Below, piece after piece: positions 38,847 through 49,012 of a stretch of DNA of 64,000 nucleotides (the first letter of the stretch is position 1; every line of letters starts with the position of its first letter). The notes beneath the pieces were generated by a model. The model made no database searches, had not been told where the DNA came from, and was given only the letters and a program-made list of their open reading frames with translations. Source of the stretch: Burkholderia pyrrocinia. Lineage in GTDB: Bacteria > Pseudomonadota > Gammaproteobacteria > Burkholderiales > Burkholderiaceae. Made by a program: the position numbers and the translations under genes. The stretch lies in assembly GCF_022809715.1 (NCBI RefSeq), contig NZ_CP094459.1:1240001-1304000 (forward strand). The letters are read 5' to 3'.

Positions 38847-39773
38847 TCAGGTCGCTTCGCCGCTACGCGGCCCCAGACCGGGAATCCGCTTGATCACGCC
38901 GGTCGCGAGCGCGGTGCCGACGAGCACGATCGCGCAGCCTTCGATCATCACGGCCGACACGTGTTCGTCGAGGAACAGCGCGCCCCACAGCAGGCCGAAC
39001 ACCGGGATCACGAACGTCACGGTAATCGCGCGGGCGGGGCCGACATGCGCGATCAGGTAGAAGAAGATGAAATACGCGATGCCCGTGCATGCGATGCCGA
39101 GGCCGAGCACGGCGCCCCATGCGTGCGCGCCGACCGACGCGGCCGGCCAGGTGGCGATCGCGAACGGCAGCAGCAGGACGGTCGAGCCGATCATGCTGCC
39201 GGTCGCGTTGACGAGCGGGTCGACGCCGCCGAGCTTGCGCTTCGTGTAATTGGCCGCGATGCCGTACAGCAGCGTCGCGCCGAGCGCCGCGGCGGCGGCA
39301 AGCGCCGTCGTGCCGGCGCCCGTGTCGCCGTGCGCATTCGCGATCTGGTTCCATACGAGCGTGATCACGCCGGCAAAACCGATCACGAGGCCGAGCGCGC
39401 GCGGCAGCGACAGTTTGTCCTTCAGCCACAGGTAGGCCACGAGCGCGCCCCACAGCGGCGTCGTCGCGTTGATCACCGACGTCAGGCCGGCCGACAGCGT
39501 CAGTTCGGCGAACGCGAACAGGCAGAACGGTATGCCCGAGTTCAGCGCGCCGACGACGAACAATGGCCATGCATGACGGCGCAGCCGCGCGCCGAGATCG
39601 GCGGGTTTGAAGCGCGTCAGCGCAAAGCCGGTGAGAAACAGCGCACCGATGCCCACGCGCAGTGCCATCAGCGGCGCGACGCCGAAATCGATCACGCCGA
39701 TCCGGATGAACAGGAACGAAGCGCCCCACAGGGCAGCGAGCACGGTCAGCAGAATGGCGTTCTTGGGTGACAT
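38847..39773 (-). CDS. DMT-superfamily (EamA) transporter
   Basis: A 308-residue inner-membrane transporter with ten helices in two EamA repeats: LLTVLAALWGASFLFIRIGV and SGLTSVINATTPLWGALVAYL in the first; LAAAAALGATLLYGIAANYTK and ARAITVTFVIPVFGLLWGALFLDE in the second. Members export amino acids or other metabolites. The start MSPKNAILL at 39773 matches the family. Single-gene unit; substrate unknown. Confidence 0.9.
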   Translation of the reverse strand: MSPKNAILLTVLAALWGASFLFIRIGVIDFGVAPLMALRVGIGALFLTGFALTRFKPADLGARLRRHAWPLFVVGALNSGIPFCLFAFAELTLSAGLTSVINATTPLWGALVAYLWLKDKLSLPRALGLVIGFAGVITLVWNQIANAHGDTGAGTTALAAAAALGATLLYGIAANYTKRKLGGVDPLVNATGSMIGSTVLLLPFAIATWPAASVGAHAWGAVLGLGIACTGIAYFIFFYLIAHVGPARAITVTFVIPVFGLLWGALFLDEHVSAVMIEGCAIVLVGTALATGVIKRIPGLGPRSGEAT

Positions 39774-39868
39774 CGAGCGTGAGGGCGAGGGACGGGATGC
39801 GGTGAATCTTACACTGCGTTACCACGCCGTCGTTTCACGATTCGATGAAATGGCAAGAAACGGGAAAT

Positions 39869-39908
39869 GCCGCCGGAAGCAGCCGCGGGACTGCCGGCTG
39901 CCGGCGGC
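39869..39908 (-). terminator. terminator of the Tyr/Pro-rich lipoprotein gene
   Basis: A two-segment stem: GCCGCCGG/CCGGCGGC (8 bp) enclosing CAGCCG/CGGCTG (6 bp) with a small bulge. On the minus strand it is followed by ATTTCCC, so the U-tract is short. Confidence 0.55.
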
Positions 39909-39917
39909 GTTGCCCGA

Positions 39918-40166
39918 TCAGTGATGGCGCCAGCCGCCGCGTCCGCCGAAGCCGAAATTGAGCGACACCGCCGGTCCCCAATAGCCGCCCCACGCCGGCG
40001 CATACGCAGGCGCCGGATAGTAGTAGGCGGGGCCCGGATCGACGTACACGGGCGCCGGCTGCACCGGTGCCGCCGTGTAATAGCCGCCAGGATAATAGCC
40101 GTACGGGTAGTAGCAGCCGGCGAGCGTCGTGCAGGCGAGCGCCGCGGCGACGAGGGTCCTGTTCAT
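39918..40166 (-). CDS. small Tyr/Pro/Gly-rich lipoprotein
   Basis: An 82-residue protein. The leader MNRTLVAAALACTTLAGC ends in a lipobox, so the mature form begins at Cys18. The mature part is unusually rich in Tyr, Pro and Gly (YYPYGYYPGGYY, PAYYYPAPAYAPAWGGYW) and ends GFGGRGGWRHH. Similar short Tyr/Pro lipoproteins are widespread in Burkholderia envelopes with no known role. No partner is evident. Confidence 0.8.
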   Translation of the reverse strand: MNRTLVAAALACTTLAGCYYPYGYYPGGYYTAAPVQPAPVYVDPGPAYYYPAPAYAPAWGGYWGPAVSLNFGFGGRGGWRHH

Positions 40167-40372
40167 GATGTTTCTCCGGCGAAGCCGGCAATCGGCAGAT
40201 GCTTAAGCTTAGGCCGCGCGCCGATGACACGGTGTGCAAAACGGTAACGGATCATTTCCGGCCCGCTGCTGCCCGTGTTGCGGCGCCGCATGCGAAAACG
40301 GCGCTTCCGCACCGCGGAAACGCCGCTTGATTGAAATGTTGCGCCGCGTCTGGCAGACCGCGTCCAGCCGTT

Positions 40373-40585
40373 TTACTTGCCGATCTGGTTGCCGATGATG
40401 CCGCCAGCCGCCGCGCCGCCCAGCGTCGACAGCGCGTTGCCGCCGATCGCCGCGCCGGCGACGCCGCCGACACCCGCACCGATTGCCGTGTCGCGCTGGC
40501 GTCTCGTCATCGAATCGCAGGCCGACAGGCTTGTCACCGTCGCGACGAGGAGCGCACATACCCCAATACGCCGAATCGATTTCAT
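40373..40585 (-). CDS. small glycine-zipper lipoprotein (OsmB-like)
   Basis: A 70-residue outer-membrane lipoprotein. The leader MKSIRRIGVCALLVATVTSLSAC ends with a lipobox. The mature part is a glycine-zipper hairpin (AIGAGVGGVAGAAIGG, GGAAAGGIIGNQIGK) as in OsmB/SlyB-type proteins. Such proteins are often induced by envelope or osmotic stress. The ATG at 40585 is chosen because it opens the signal peptide; a longer frame upstream has no such features. Confidence 0.85.
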   Translation of the reverse strand: MKSIRRIGVCALLVATVTSLSACDSMTRRQRDTAIGAGVGGVAGAAIGGNALSTLGGAAAGGIIGNQIGK

Positions 40586-40768
40586 GATCGTTGTCCTGTG
40601 GTTGTGAACGGAAGGCGCGCGACCGGCGGGCGGCCACGCATGTTTCCAATCTACGCGCCGTCCCGCGCCGCTGCTGTAAGGACTTGTTAAGCCTCGCGCG
40701 GTTTCGTAATCATTTGTTTCCCCGTGCGCCGGCAGGCATGCGACATGCGCAGGCCACGCGACATGCGT

Positions 40769-40793
40769 AAAAAAGCCCGCTCGAAAGCGGGCT
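40769..40793 (-). terminator. terminator of thiC
   Basis: Stem AGCCCGCT / AGCGGGCT with a 4-nt loop (read on the minus strand as TTCG), followed on that strand by six U. It lies 52 bp past the thiC stop. Confidence 0.85.
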
Positions 40794-40844
40794 TCGTGCA
40801 TCGCGATGCATGTCAGGTGCGGATCGCCGCGTTCGCTCGTTCGC

Positions 40845-42887
<2,043 letters not shown>

Positions 42888-42910
42888 TCAGAAGGATGGC
42901 GGCGGAATCC

Positions 42911-43012
42911 GTACGCTTCCCTGCGCTGGCATTATCCAGATCAGGTTCAAAGGGTATTTCTCACCCGCAATGCCGGTTGTTTGACCGAACGCATTGCAGG
43001 ACCCCCGCGTTA
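42911..43012 (-). promoter_or_regulatory. TPP (THI element) riboswitch of thiC
   Basis: Read on the minus strand the element runs from ACGCGGGGGTCCTGC to CAGGGAAGCGT. The universally conserved core CTGAGAAATACCC-type (here GGTGAGAAATACCCTTTG) and ACCTGATCTGGATAATGCCA are intact, and ACGC/GCGT close P1. It sits about 135 nt upstream of the thiC ATG and should repress translation or elongation on binding TPP. Confidence 0.96.
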
Positions 43013-43286
43013 GCAAGGGCACACGATACACCGGCTTTGCGGCGGTTTCAACCGGGCGTACAGTGATTATCCCGGTGCAGTCGCGCTGTGGCGGGCTGCA
43101 TGGCAGGCGGGTGCGCCGCAACACGCTCGGTTGTCGTTCGGTCCGGCAGCTCGGTCGGCGGCGGATGAGCGATGCAGCATGGCGGGCTGTCCGGCCGGCA
43201 CAAAAAAATATTTTCAGATCGGCTGTCATTTCCCGTGACGTCGTCCGTCTATTCGGCTCCTCAAACCCATGTTTCGGAGAGATGTC

Positions 43287-43553
43287 ATGAAAAAAGTACT
43301 GATCGCAGCCTGTGTCGCCGGTTTCGCCATGGTCGCAACGGGTGCGTATGCGCAGAACGACGCGATGTCGAAGGAGGGTTCGTCGATGTCGAAGGACGCG
43401 ATGGGCCACGACGCGATGGCCAAGGACGGCGCGATGAAGAAGGACGCCATGAAGAAGCACGCGATGAAGAAGGACGCGATGAAGAAGGACGCGATGTCGC
43501 ACGACTCGATGAGCAAGCCGAAGTCGGACGACAAGATGGCCCCGTCGAACTGA
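43287..43553 (+). CDS. pentapeptide MXKDX-repeat periplasmic protein
   Basis: An 88-residue secreted protein. The signal peptide MKKVLIAACVAGFAMVATGAYA is cleaved before QND. The mature part is a run of Met-x-Lys-Asp-x units (DAMSKEG, DAMAKDG, DAMKKDAMKKHAMKK...), rich in Met, Lys, Asp and His. The MXKDX family occurs in Burkholderiales; the Met/His content hints at metal (copper?) binding, which is inference. The DNA carries matching 15-bp repeats at about 43431-43496. ATG at 43287 has GGAGA upstream. Probable first gene of a three-gene set. Confidence 0.88.
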   Translation: MKKVLIAACVAGFAMVATGAYAQNDAMSKEGSSMSKDAMGHDAMAKDGAMKKDAMKKHAMKKDAMKKDAMSHDSMSKPKSDDKMAPSN

Positions 43554-43721
43554 CGGAAACGGACGGAGCGCGGGCGACGCGCGTGTCGTTGCTGCGTGCC
43601 GGGACGGCCGCGGTGCCGGCCGACGCGCGGCACGCGCCACGCCGCACGTCAGCGCATGCGTTGCGTGGCCGGTCTTCGGCCCCGTCTCGCGCTCTGTCGC
43701 CTCATTCCGGGAGTTTTCATC

Positions 43722-44354
43722 ATGCAAACCGTTCCCGCCACAGGGCGCGCGGCCGCCACGCCGCCCGCGCGCCCGATCCATCCGCTGTGGGTGCGCGCGA
43801 GCCACTGGCTCAACGCGCTCGCGGCCGTGCTGATGGTGCTGTCCGGCTGGCGCATCTACGACGCGTCGCCGATCTATCCGCCGTTCACGTTTCCTCACGG
43901 CATCACGATCGGCGGCTGGCTCGGCGGCGCGCTGCAATGGCATTTCGCGGCGATGTGGCTGCTCGTCGGCAACGGGCTGTTCTACCTCGCGATGTCGCTT
44001 GCGACCGGACGCCTGGTGCGCAAGATGCTGCCCGTCACGCCGGCGTCCGTGTGGCGCGACGTACGCGCCGCGCTCGGCGGGCGGCTGTCGCACGCCGACC
44101 TGAGCGTCTACAACGCGGTACAGCGCGCGGCGTACCTGACCGCGATCGTCGATCTCGTCGTGCTGGTGCTGTCGGGGCTCGCGATCTGGAAATCCGTGCA
44201 GTTTCCGCTGCTGCGCGAGTTGTTCGGCGGTTACGACAACGCGCGCGTCGTGCATTTCTGGGCGATGTCGCTGCTCGTCGCATTTTTTGTCGTACACGTC
44301 GCAATGGCGCTGCTGGTGCCGCGCTCGCTGCTCGCGATGCTGCGCGGCCGCTGA
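43722..44354 (+). CDS. cytochrome b561-type membrane subunit
   Basis: A 210-residue inner-membrane protein with four to five helices. Heme-ligand histidines are likely in RASHWLNALAAVLMVL (residue about 28), GALQWHFAAMWLLV and VVHFWAMSLLVAFFVVHVAMALLV. Similar subunits anchor and exchange electrons with periplasmic molybdopterin oxidoreductases. The next gene, 29 bp on, encodes just such an enzyme. The ATG at 43722 has GGGAG upstream. Confidence 0.88.
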   Translation: MQTVPATGRAAATPPARPIHPLWVRASHWLNALAAVLMVLSGWRIYDASPIYPPFTFPHGITIGGWLGGALQWHFAAMWLLVGNGLFYLAMSLATGRLVRKMLPVTPASVWRDVRAALGGRLSHADLSVYNAVQRAAYLTAIVDLVVLVLSGLAIWKSVQFPLLRELFGGYDNARVVHFWAMSLLVAFFVVHVAMALLVPRSLLAMLRGR

Positions 44355-44383
44355 CCCGCGAGCCGCGGGCGAAGGAAATCATC

Positions 44384-45172
44384 ATGTCGGAATCCGAAAA
44401 CAGGCGCGGCCAGCCGCGCTGGACCCTCGACCGGAATTCGCTCGAACTCGACGTGCGCCGCGAGCTCGAGATGCCGTCGCGGCGGCTTTTCAACCGGCGC
44501 GTGCTGACGCTCGGCGGGCTGACGATGCTGACCGGCTGCACGCTGCAGGACGATGCGTCGGTCAACACGTTCCTCGAGAAAGTGTCGCGCATGAACGATC
44601 GCGTGCAGGCCTGGCTGTTCAGCGGCGACCGGCTCGCGCCGACCTACACCGAAGCCGACATCACGCGGCCGTTCCCGTTCAACGCGTACTACGGGATCGA
44701 CGACGTGCCGCACGTCGATGCGTCGACGTATCGGCTCGTGCTGTCCGGCCGCGTGACGGGCAAGCGCGTGTGGACGCTCGACGAGCTGTATGCGCTGCCG
44801 CACGCGGAGCAGATCACGCGGCATATCTGCGTGGAAGGGTGGAGTGCGATCGGCCGCTGGGGCGGCACGCCGTTCGGCGCGTTCCTCGCGCGTGCCGGCG
44901 CCGACACGCGCGCGAAATACGTCGGCTTCAAGTGCGCGGACGACTACTACGAGAGCATCGACATGCCGACCGCGCTGCATCCGCAGACGCTGCTCGCGTT
45001 CGACTACGACGGCCGCCGGCTGCCGCCGGAATTCGGTTTTCCGATGAAGCTGCGGATGCCGACCAAGCTCGGCTACAAGAACCCGAAGCACATCATGGAA
45101 ATCTTCGTGACCGATACGTTTCCGGGCGGCTACTGGGTCGATCAGGGATACAACTGGTTCGGCGGATCGTGA
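44384..45172 (+). CDS. molybdopterin-dependent oxidoreductase (sulfite oxidase/MsrP-like)
   Basis: A 262-residue oxidoreductase with the sulfite-oxidase fold that holds molybdopterin. The Mo-ligand Cys is in TRHICVEGWSAIGRWGG (about residue 148); MKLRMPTKLGYKNPKHI and GYWVDQGYNWFG close the domain. Unusually, residues 32-52 (SRRLFNRRVLTLGG...MLTGC) combine a twin-arginine-like motif with a lipobox, but 30 residues precede it. It likely works in the periplasm with the cytochrome b encoded just upstream. The substrate may be a sulfoxide or sulfite-like compound; unproven. Confidence 0.9.
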   Translation: MSESENRRGQPRWTLDRNSLELDVRRELEMPSRRLFNRRVLTLGGLTMLTGCTLQDDASVNTFLEKVSRMNDRVQAWLFSGDRLAPTYTEADITRPFPFNAYYGIDDVPHVDASTYRLVLSGRVTGKRVWTLDELYALPHAEQITRHICVEGWSAIGRWGGTPFGAFLARAGADTRAKYVGFKCADDYYESIDMPTALHPQTLLAFDYDGRRLPPEFGFPMKLRMPTKLGYKNPKHIMEIFVTDTFPGGYWVDQGYNWFGGS

Positions 45173-45227
45173 GCGGCGCATCGCTCGGAAGCGCATGCGC
45201 GTGCCGCGACGCATCGCGCGTCATGCG

Positions 45228-45509
45228 TCATGCGGATGCGCGCACCTGGAGATCGACGCGCAGGCCGACTGCCGCGGCCATGTTCACGAGCGCGTCGAGC
45301 CCGAACAGGTTGATCTTGCCGCGCAGCAGATCGGAGACGCGCGGCTGCGTGACGCCCAGCCGTTGCGCAGCCTGGGCCTGATTGAGTTCGAGCTGTGCGA
45401 TGCGCTGCTTGAGCGCGATCATCAGTTCGGAGCGCAGCTTCATGTTCTCGGCCTCGGCCGGCTGGCCCTCGATTGCGTCCCAGACGTTCGTGTAACGTTC
45501 ATTGGTCAT
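45228..45509 (-). CDS. HigA-like XRE antitoxin
   Basis: A 93-residue protein with a helix-turn-helix at about residues 40-65 (LELNQAQAAQRLGVTQPRVSDLLRGK), of the HTH_37 type found in antitoxins. NLFGLDALVNMAAAVGLRVDL follows. It overlaps the toxin gene by four bases (ATGA), the common coupling for a toxin-first pair. It should neutralise the toxin and repress the operon by binding the palindrome at 45854-45869. Confidence 0.88.
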   Translation of the reverse strand: MTNERYTNVWDAIEGQPAEAENMKLRSELMIALKQRIAQLELNQAQAAQRLGVTQPRVSDLLRGKINLFGLDALVNMAAAVGLRVDLQVRASA

Positions 45510-45859
45510 CGTTTCAACTCCATCATCAGCGTGCGATAACGCCGGGCGGCCAGGTCGATATCGGTTTTGTTCGTACGTGCCGATTGCTTCCGGAAGCAGT
45601 GAAGCACGTAGACGGCATCGGCGAAGGTCGCGACATAGACGATCCGGAACGCGCCGCTCGCATCGCGCAGGCGAATTTCCCGCACGCCGACGCCGACGGT
45701 GCGCATCGGCTTCCGGTCGTCGGGCGCCAGGCCGCGCTGCACCTGGTCGATCTGGTGGCCGGCGTCACGCCGCGCGGGCAGCGGAAAGTCGCGAAGATCG
45801 TCGAGCGCGCGGCCGACGAACACGACCGGCTTCGGCGGAAGAATGGTTGAATTATACAA
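45506..45859 (-). CDS. HigB-like RelE/ParE-fold toxin (Gp49 family)
   Basis: A protein of up to 117 residues of the phage Gp49-like (DUF891) toxin family: PPKPVVFVGRALDDLRDFPL, RTVGVGVREIRLRD, FRIVYVATFADAVYVLHCFRKQS and DIDLAARRYRTL are the family blocks. Members cut mRNA on the ribosome. The start is unusual: TTG at 45859 keeps the first beta strand, as homologs require, but TATAAT (read on the minus strand at 45851-45856) overlaps it, and a GTG at 45823 is an alternative. The true start is undecided. Toxin precedes antitoxin, as in higBA. Confidence 0.8.
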   Translation of the reverse strand: MYNSTILPPKPVVFVGRALDDLRDFPLPARRDAGHQIDQVQRGLAPDDRKPMRTVGVGVREIRLRDASGAFRIVYVATFADAVYVLHCFRKQSARTNKTDIDLAARRYRTLMMELKR

Positions 45860-45869
45860 AATTTTGTAT
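45854..45869. promoter_or_regulatory. palindromic operator of the toxin-antitoxin pair
   Basis: ATACAAAATTTTGTAT is a perfect 16-bp palindrome just at the toxin start, overlapping a minus-strand TATAAT. Autoregulation by the HTH antitoxin is inferred. Confidence 0.6.
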
Positions 45870-46181
45870 CGATGGTGCGGGTTTCGAACGGAGGCTGCGG
45901 ACGGCGCGAGGAGGGTATGCCGACCGTCACGATAAGCGTGAATCGAAGGCCGGCACGCATGATTGGCTGTTCGGCCGATGTCTGGTTCGACCGTTACGGA
46001 TTGCTACGAATTGCGTGTGGTACCGGCACCGACGCCGGCAATGTGCGCGCATCGCGCATCCGGCCCCGGATTTCAACCGCCCACCTGCCGGCCGAGAATT
46101 GTCGCGCCGAAACGTCAGTCCTTATCCTTTCAGACAGGTCTGACGATGCTTTCGAATCCTTGATGCCATAATCCCGAGCGT
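45870..46181. other. intergenic region, no recognised gene
   Basis: About 310 bp between the divergent toxin-antitoxin and EamA units. It holds a palindrome (TCAGAC-AG-GTCTGA, about 46131-46144) and little else recognisable. Short open frames on both strands look like noise. Confidence 0.4.
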
Positions 46182-46214
46182 GCGCAGCCGAAACGGTTGC
46201 GCGCGTTTTTTTTT
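46182..46214 (+). terminator. rightward terminator or attenuator upstream of the EamA gene
   Basis: Stem GCGCAGCC / GGTTGCGC (one wobble, extendable to about 11 bp) with a 5-nt loop, followed by nine T (46206-46214). No rightward gene precedes it before 45172, so it either ends an unknown transcript or attenuates the EamA mRNA whose ATG lies 161 bp on. Confidence 0.7.
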
Positions 46215-46374
46215 GCCCCTTTGCCGCCGCTTGCCGGTTCTCTTTCGTCGCCGTTCGCACTGCCATGTCGTTCCGCATGTTTGCTCTGCCTTCCCGGTCC
46301 CGCCAGGACCGTTTGCCGGCATTGCCGGCGTCTTTCAGCGGAGCACGCAACGCGACGTGCGGGCGGGCTGCACG

Positions 46375-47547
46375 ATGACCCCGCTCGATCGCCTCCTCGA
46401 TTTCTTCTCCCGCCTTTCGTTCCGGATCCGCCTGCCGCAAAGCCGCGGCGGCCGCGTCGCGCTGGCGCTCGTGTTCATCTATTTCGTCTGGGGTTCGACC
46501 TACAGCGGCCTGCATTTCGCGCTGCAGTCGTTCCCGCCGCTGCTGCTGTCGGGGTTGCGCAACCTGCTCGGCGGGATCGGCCTGTTCATCTTCGCGCTGC
46601 GGCGCAAGCCCGAATGGCCGACTCTGCTGGAGATCCGCAACTCGGCGATCGTCGGCACGATGCTCGTCGCGCTGTCGTCGGGCACGATCGCGCTCGGGAT
46701 GCGCACGGTCAGCAGCGGCTCGGCCGCGGTGATGGTGGCCACGGTGCCGCTGTTCGCGACCGTGATCGCGGCGGTGGCCGGGCGGCCGGTGACGAAGGGC
46801 GAGTGGGCGGCCGTCGCGCTCGGGATGGTCGGCATCGTCGTGCTGAATTCGGGCGGCGCGGCAGCCGCGAACTCGGCGCTCGGCACGATCTGCGTGCTGG
46901 CCGGCGCGCTGTTCTGGGCGGGCGGCGCGCATCTCGCGACGCGGCTCAAGCTGCCGTCCGACCTGTTTTTGTCCACGTCGCTGCAGATCGGCCTCGGCGG
47001 GCTGATGTCGACGCTCGTCGCCTGGCTGCTCGGCGAACGCGTCGAGCAGCTGGCCGTCGGGCCCGTGTTCGCGTTTCTGTACCTGATGGTGTTCTGCACG
47101 ATGGCCGCGTATGTCGCGTACGGCTATCTGATCCGCCACACGAGCCCGATCATCGCGAGCAGCTGCATGTACGTGAACCCGATCGTCGCGGTCGCGCTCG
47201 GTGCGCTGCTGCTTGGCGAACCGGTGACGATGGCGACCGTGGTCGCGACCGTCGCGATCCTCGGCAGCGTCGGGCTGTCGTTCGTGTTCGATCCGGCGCG
47301 CCGGCCCGCGGCACGCGCGGCGGCTGCCGGTTCGCCGGTCGCGGCGGCCGCGTCGACGGCGGACGTTGCGTCCGCACCCGATCAGATCGCGCTGCCGGAA
47401 GCGGCGCCCATCCTGGCACCTTCCGCTGTCCCGCTGGCGGTACCGACGCCGGCTGCCGTGATGGATCCGACGGTGGTCATGGATCCGGCGCAGGCGTTCG
47501 CACCGCCGGCCGCGGGCGAACCGGCGGCACCGCGCGCCGACGCGTGA
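46375..47547 (+). CDS. DMT-superfamily (EamA) transporter with Ala/Pro-rich tail
   Basis: A 390-residue inner-membrane exporter. Ten helices in two EamA repeats span residues about 25-300: LALVFIYFVWGSTYSGLHFAL, SGSAAVMVATVPLFATVIAAV, FLYLMVFCTMAAYVAYGYLI, SSCMYVNPIVAVALGALLLGEP. It resembles YedA. The last 85 residues are a low-complexity Ala/Pro tail (AAAAGSPVAAAAS, AVPLAVPTPAAVMDP) with no homologous fold. The ATG at 46375 is the first with the family N-terminus. A terminator-like hairpin in its leader may attenuate it. Confidence 0.88.
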   Translation: MTPLDRLLDFFSRLSFRIRLPQSRGGRVALALVFIYFVWGSTYSGLHFALQSFPPLLLSGLRNLLGGIGLFIFALRRKPEWPTLLEIRNSAIVGTMLVALSSGTIALGMRTVSSGSAAVMVATVPLFATVIAAVAGRPVTKGEWAAVALGMVGIVVLNSGGAAAANSALGTICVLAGALFWAGGAHLATRLKLPSDLFLSTSLQIGLGGLMSTLVAWLLGERVEQLAVGPVFAFLYLMVFCTMAAYVAYGYLIRHTSPIIASSCMYVNPIVAVALGALLLGEPVTMATVVATVAILGSVGLSFVFDPARRPAARAAAAGSPVAAAASTADVASAPDQIALPEAAPILAPSAVPLAVPTPAAVMDPTVVMDPAQAFAPPAAGEPAAPRADA

Positions 47548-47568
47548 TGCCGGCGCCGCCGGTCGTGC

Positions 47569-48768
47569 TCAGCCGCGCCGGCCGCCGCGATGGTGGGACC
47601 AGCCCGCGAGCGCGGTGAACAGCAGCCCGGCTGCACACATGCCGGTCCAGCCGAACGCGTGCCATGCGGCGACGCCGGCCGACGAGCCGAGCGCGCCGCC
47701 GATGAAATAGCACACCATGAACACCGTGTTGACGCGGCTGCGCGCCTCGGGCTTCAGCGCATAGATGCGCGACTGGTTCGAGATCTGCGCGGCCTGCACG
47801 CCGACGTCCAGCACGATCACGCCGATCACGAGCCCGACGAGGCTCGAGCCCGACAGCGCGAAGATCACGAACGACAGCGCGAGCAGCGCGATCGCGAGCG
47901 AGATGATCGTGCGCGGGCCGCGCGTGTCCGCGAAGCGGCCCGCGTAGGGCGCCGCAAGCGCGCCTGCCGCGCCGACGATCCCGAACAGGCCGGCCGCCTG
48001 CGGGCCGAGATGGAACGGCGCGCCGGCGAGCAAGAGCGTGAGCACGGGCCAGAACGCGCTGAACGCCGCGAACAGCGCGGCGCCCGTCAGCGACGCCTCG
48101 CGCAGCCCGCGCAGTTCGACCGCCAGATGCCACATCGAGCCGAGCAGCTTGCCGTACGGCAGCGTCGACGTCGGCGAGCTGCGCGGCAGCCGCAGCACGA
48201 TCACGGCGGCCAGCGCGATGAGCGCCGCAACCGACGCGCCGAACACCGCGCGCCAGCCGAAATACTCGGCGACGAAGCCGGCGGCCGTGCGCGCGAGCAG
48301 GATGCCGAGCAGCAGGCCGCTCATCACGGTGCCGACCGCGTGCCCGCGTTCGGCGGGCGGCGCGATCTCGGCCGCGAACGGCACGGCCTGTTGCGCGATG
48401 GTCGCGAGCACGCCGATCGCGAGGCTCGCGACGGCGAGCACGGCCAGCGACGGCGCGGCGGCCGCCACGATCAGCGCGACCGACAGGCCGACGATCTGCA
48501 TCAGGATCAGCCGGCGGCGATCGAAACGGTCGCCGAGCGGCGCGAGCAGGAACATCCCGGCCGCATAGCCGAGCTGGGTCGCGGTCGGCACCGCGCCGAT
48601 CCACGACGCGCCGTCGGGAAAGGCCGAGCGGAAGCTGTCGAGCAGCGGCTGGTTGTAGTAGATGTTCGCGACGGACACGCCCGCGATCGTCGCGAGCAGC
48701 AACAGCAGGCTGCGCGAGTAGTGGGGCGAGGCGGCGTCGGTCGGACGGTCGGTGGAGGCGGTGGACAT
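47569..48768 (-). CDS. MFS transporter
   Basis: A 399-residue, twelve-helix major facilitator. The loop 2-3 motif is FLLAPLGDRFDRRRLILMQI, and GTVMSGLLLGILLARTAAGFVAEYFGWR and QISNQSRIYALKPEARSRVNTVFMV match YnfM/drug-efflux-like MFS proteins of the DHA1 group. The ATG at 48768 gives the conserved N-terminus; a longer upstream frame runs into repeat-flanking noise. Convergent with the EamA gene; substrate unknown. Confidence 0.9.
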   Translation of the reverse strand: MSTASTDRPTDAASPHYSRSLLLLLATIAGVSVANIYYNQPLLDSFRSAFPDGASWIGAVPTATQLGYAAGMFLLAPLGDRFDRRRLILMQIVGLSVALIVAAAAPSLAVLAVASLAIGVLATIAQQAVPFAAEIAPPAERGHAVGTVMSGLLLGILLARTAAGFVAEYFGWRAVFGASVAALIALAAVIVLRLPRSSPTSTLPYGKLLGSMWHLAVELRGLREASLTGAALFAAFSAFWPVLTLLLAGAPFHLGPQAAGLFGIVGAAGALAAPYAGRFADTRGPRTIISLAIALLALSFVIFALSGSSLVGLVIGVIVLDVGVQAAQISNQSRIYALKPEARSRVNTVFMVCYFIGGALGSSAGVAAWHAFGWTGMCAAGLLFTALAGWSHHRGGRRG

Positions 48769-48885
48769 GGCTGCGCGGGCGAAGTTGGGCGGCGCGGCGC
48801 GCGGCGCACGCGTCGGGTGCGCAGGCGGGCCGGGCGCCAGCCGAGGCTGCCGATCATACCGGAGCACCGTGAATCCTGCCGGGCG

Positions 48886-48980
<95 letters not shown>

Positions 48981-49012
48981 CGGACGCCCGTTATCGCACG
49001 TCCTTCACGCGG

